DNA of 5,147 nt from positions 1-5,147 of the forward strand of contig WOZN01000058.1 in the NCBI GenBank assembly GCA_011620245.1. The letters run 5' to 3'. The notes below the pieces were generated by a model. It was not told where the DNA came from. It worked only from the letters and a program-made list of their open reading frames with translations, and ran no database searches. This document shows, one piece after another, positions 4,518 to 5,147 of the stretch. A program made the translations under genes and the position numbers. This DNA is from Acidovorax sp. (lineage in GTDB: Bacteria > Pseudomonadota > Gammaproteobacteria > Burkholderiales > Burkholderiaceae_C). Each line of letters starts with the position of its first letter. The first letter of the stretch is position 1.

Positions 4518-5147
4518 CGCACAGCACCCTCTCTTTCAAGCGGTCAACTGCCGTTTCCAGGTTCAAAAACACCGCAGGCCTTGCCCGCCAGCGCGGCGCG
4601 GCTTTGCTGGCGGCCATGCTGACCGTGACGCTGGTGGCCACCTTTGCCGCCGCCGCCCTGTGGCAGCAATGGCGCGCCATCGAGGTCGAGACGGCTGAGC
4701 GCGCCCGCCTGCAGTCGGCCTGGATTCTGGTGGGCGCCCTCGACTGGTCGCGCCTGATCCTGCGCGAGGACGGCATCACCGGCGGCGCCGACCATCTGGC
4801 CGAACCCTGGGCCGTGCCGCTGCAGGAGGCGCGCCTGTCCACCTTTCTGGCGGCCGACCGCAACATGGCCCAGGTGGACGATGCCAGCACCGACACCACC
4901 GATGCCTTTCTGTCGGGCCAGATCAGCGACCTGCAGGCGCGGCTGAACCTGACCAACCTGATCGACGGCGACAAGGTCCATGCCGGCGCCTTGCGCCAGT
5001 TTTCGCGCCTGTTCGAGCGCCTGGGGCTGCCCCTGCAGCAACTGGATCAGCTGGTGCAGGCCCTGCGCCAGGCCAAGGCCGGCCAGGGCGCCGACAGCAG
5101 CGCGCCCCTGTTGCCCCCCACCCTGGCCCAACTGGGCTGGCTGGGTC
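4514..5147 (+). CDS. gspK: Type II secretion system minor pseudopilin GspK (N-terminal part)
   Basis: The gene starts at ATG 4514, overlapping the gspJ stop as ATGA, and runs off the right edge with about 211 codons present; GspK is usually about 300 or more residues. GspK is the large tip subunit of the pseudopilus. The N-terminus is a 28-residue basic leader ending ARQRG, then AALLAAMLTVTLVATFAAAALW. Residue 5 of the mature protein is Leu in place of Glu, as is characteristic for GspK, and Ala replaces the usual first Phe. Further support comes from the helix with ERARLQSAWILVGALDW, the LAEPWAVPLQEARL stretch, and GQISDLQARLNLTNLI (about residues 136-151), the GspK 'DLQGRFNLN' motif. The large alpha-helical domain follows (FSRLFERLGLP). 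Leader codons at 4521-4575 are less GC-rich than the rest. Confidence 0.93.
   Translation, partial: MTHSTLSFKRSTAVSRFKNTAGLARQRGAALLAAMLTVTLVATFAAAALWQQWRAIEVETAERARLQSAWILVGALDWSRLILREDGITGGADHLAEPWAVPLQEARLSTFLAADRNMAQVDDASTDTTDAFLSGQISDLQARLNLTNLIDGDKVHAGALRQFSRLFERLGLPLQQLDQLVQALRQAKAGQGADSSAPLLPPTLAQLGWLG

Noticed and set aside
4598..4620. Missing Glu5 in GspK as a defect
   Set aside because: Lack of Glu5 is a known property of the GspK family, tied to its place at the pilus tip.
4544..5131. Minus-strand open frame opposite gspK, rich in Gln, Gly and Ala
   Set aside because: It mirrors the CTG/GCC/CAG codon bias of gspK; no family features. The plus-strand frame has clear GspK motifs.

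Overview
The window comes from a GC-rich betaproteobacterium, most likely a member of the Comamonadaceae (the Acidovorax/Delftia/Comamonas group). The gene content, the short GspC-like gene read opposite to gspG, and two kinds of palindromic repeat that I recall as typical of that family all point this way. The family assignment is inference; no database was searched.

Layout: (1) The 3' end of ilvA, encoding the regulatory ACT-like domain of biosynthetic threonine ammonia-lyase, enters from the left edge and stops at 424. (2) A short intergenic region holds an imperfect hairpin repeat, followed by a two-gene cobalamin unit: cobS (cobalamin 5'-phosphate synthase) and a histidine-phosphatase gene of the cobC type (alpha-ribazole phosphatase). 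Their stop and start overlap as ATGA. (3) A short GspC-like inner-membrane protein of the type II secretion system is encoded on the minus strand, convergent with cobC and divergent from gspG. (4) A tightly packed plus-strand pseudopilin operon gspG-gspH-gspI-gspJ-gspK runs to the right edge, where gspK is cut off. The last four genes are joined by GTGA or ATGA overlaps or a 1-base gap.

Function: CobS joins adenosylcobinamide-GDP with alpha-ribazole(-phosphate), and the CobC-type phosphatase removes the phosphate, so the pair carries out the last steps of nucleotide-loop assembly in B12 synthesis. GspG is the major pseudopilin, and GspH, I, J and K are the minor pseudopilins that form the tip and start the pilus. 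GspC links the inner-membrane platform to the outer-membrane secretin. The secretin, ATPase and platform genes (gspD, E, F, L, M) are not in the window.

The genes belong to well-known systems and I see no new enzymatic system. The most interesting content is repeat DNA: a hairpin repeat present once between genes and apparently twice inside the cobS and cobC reading frames, and a second, multi-hairpin repeat that lies in the 5' end of gspH and gives its product an unusually long prepilin leader.
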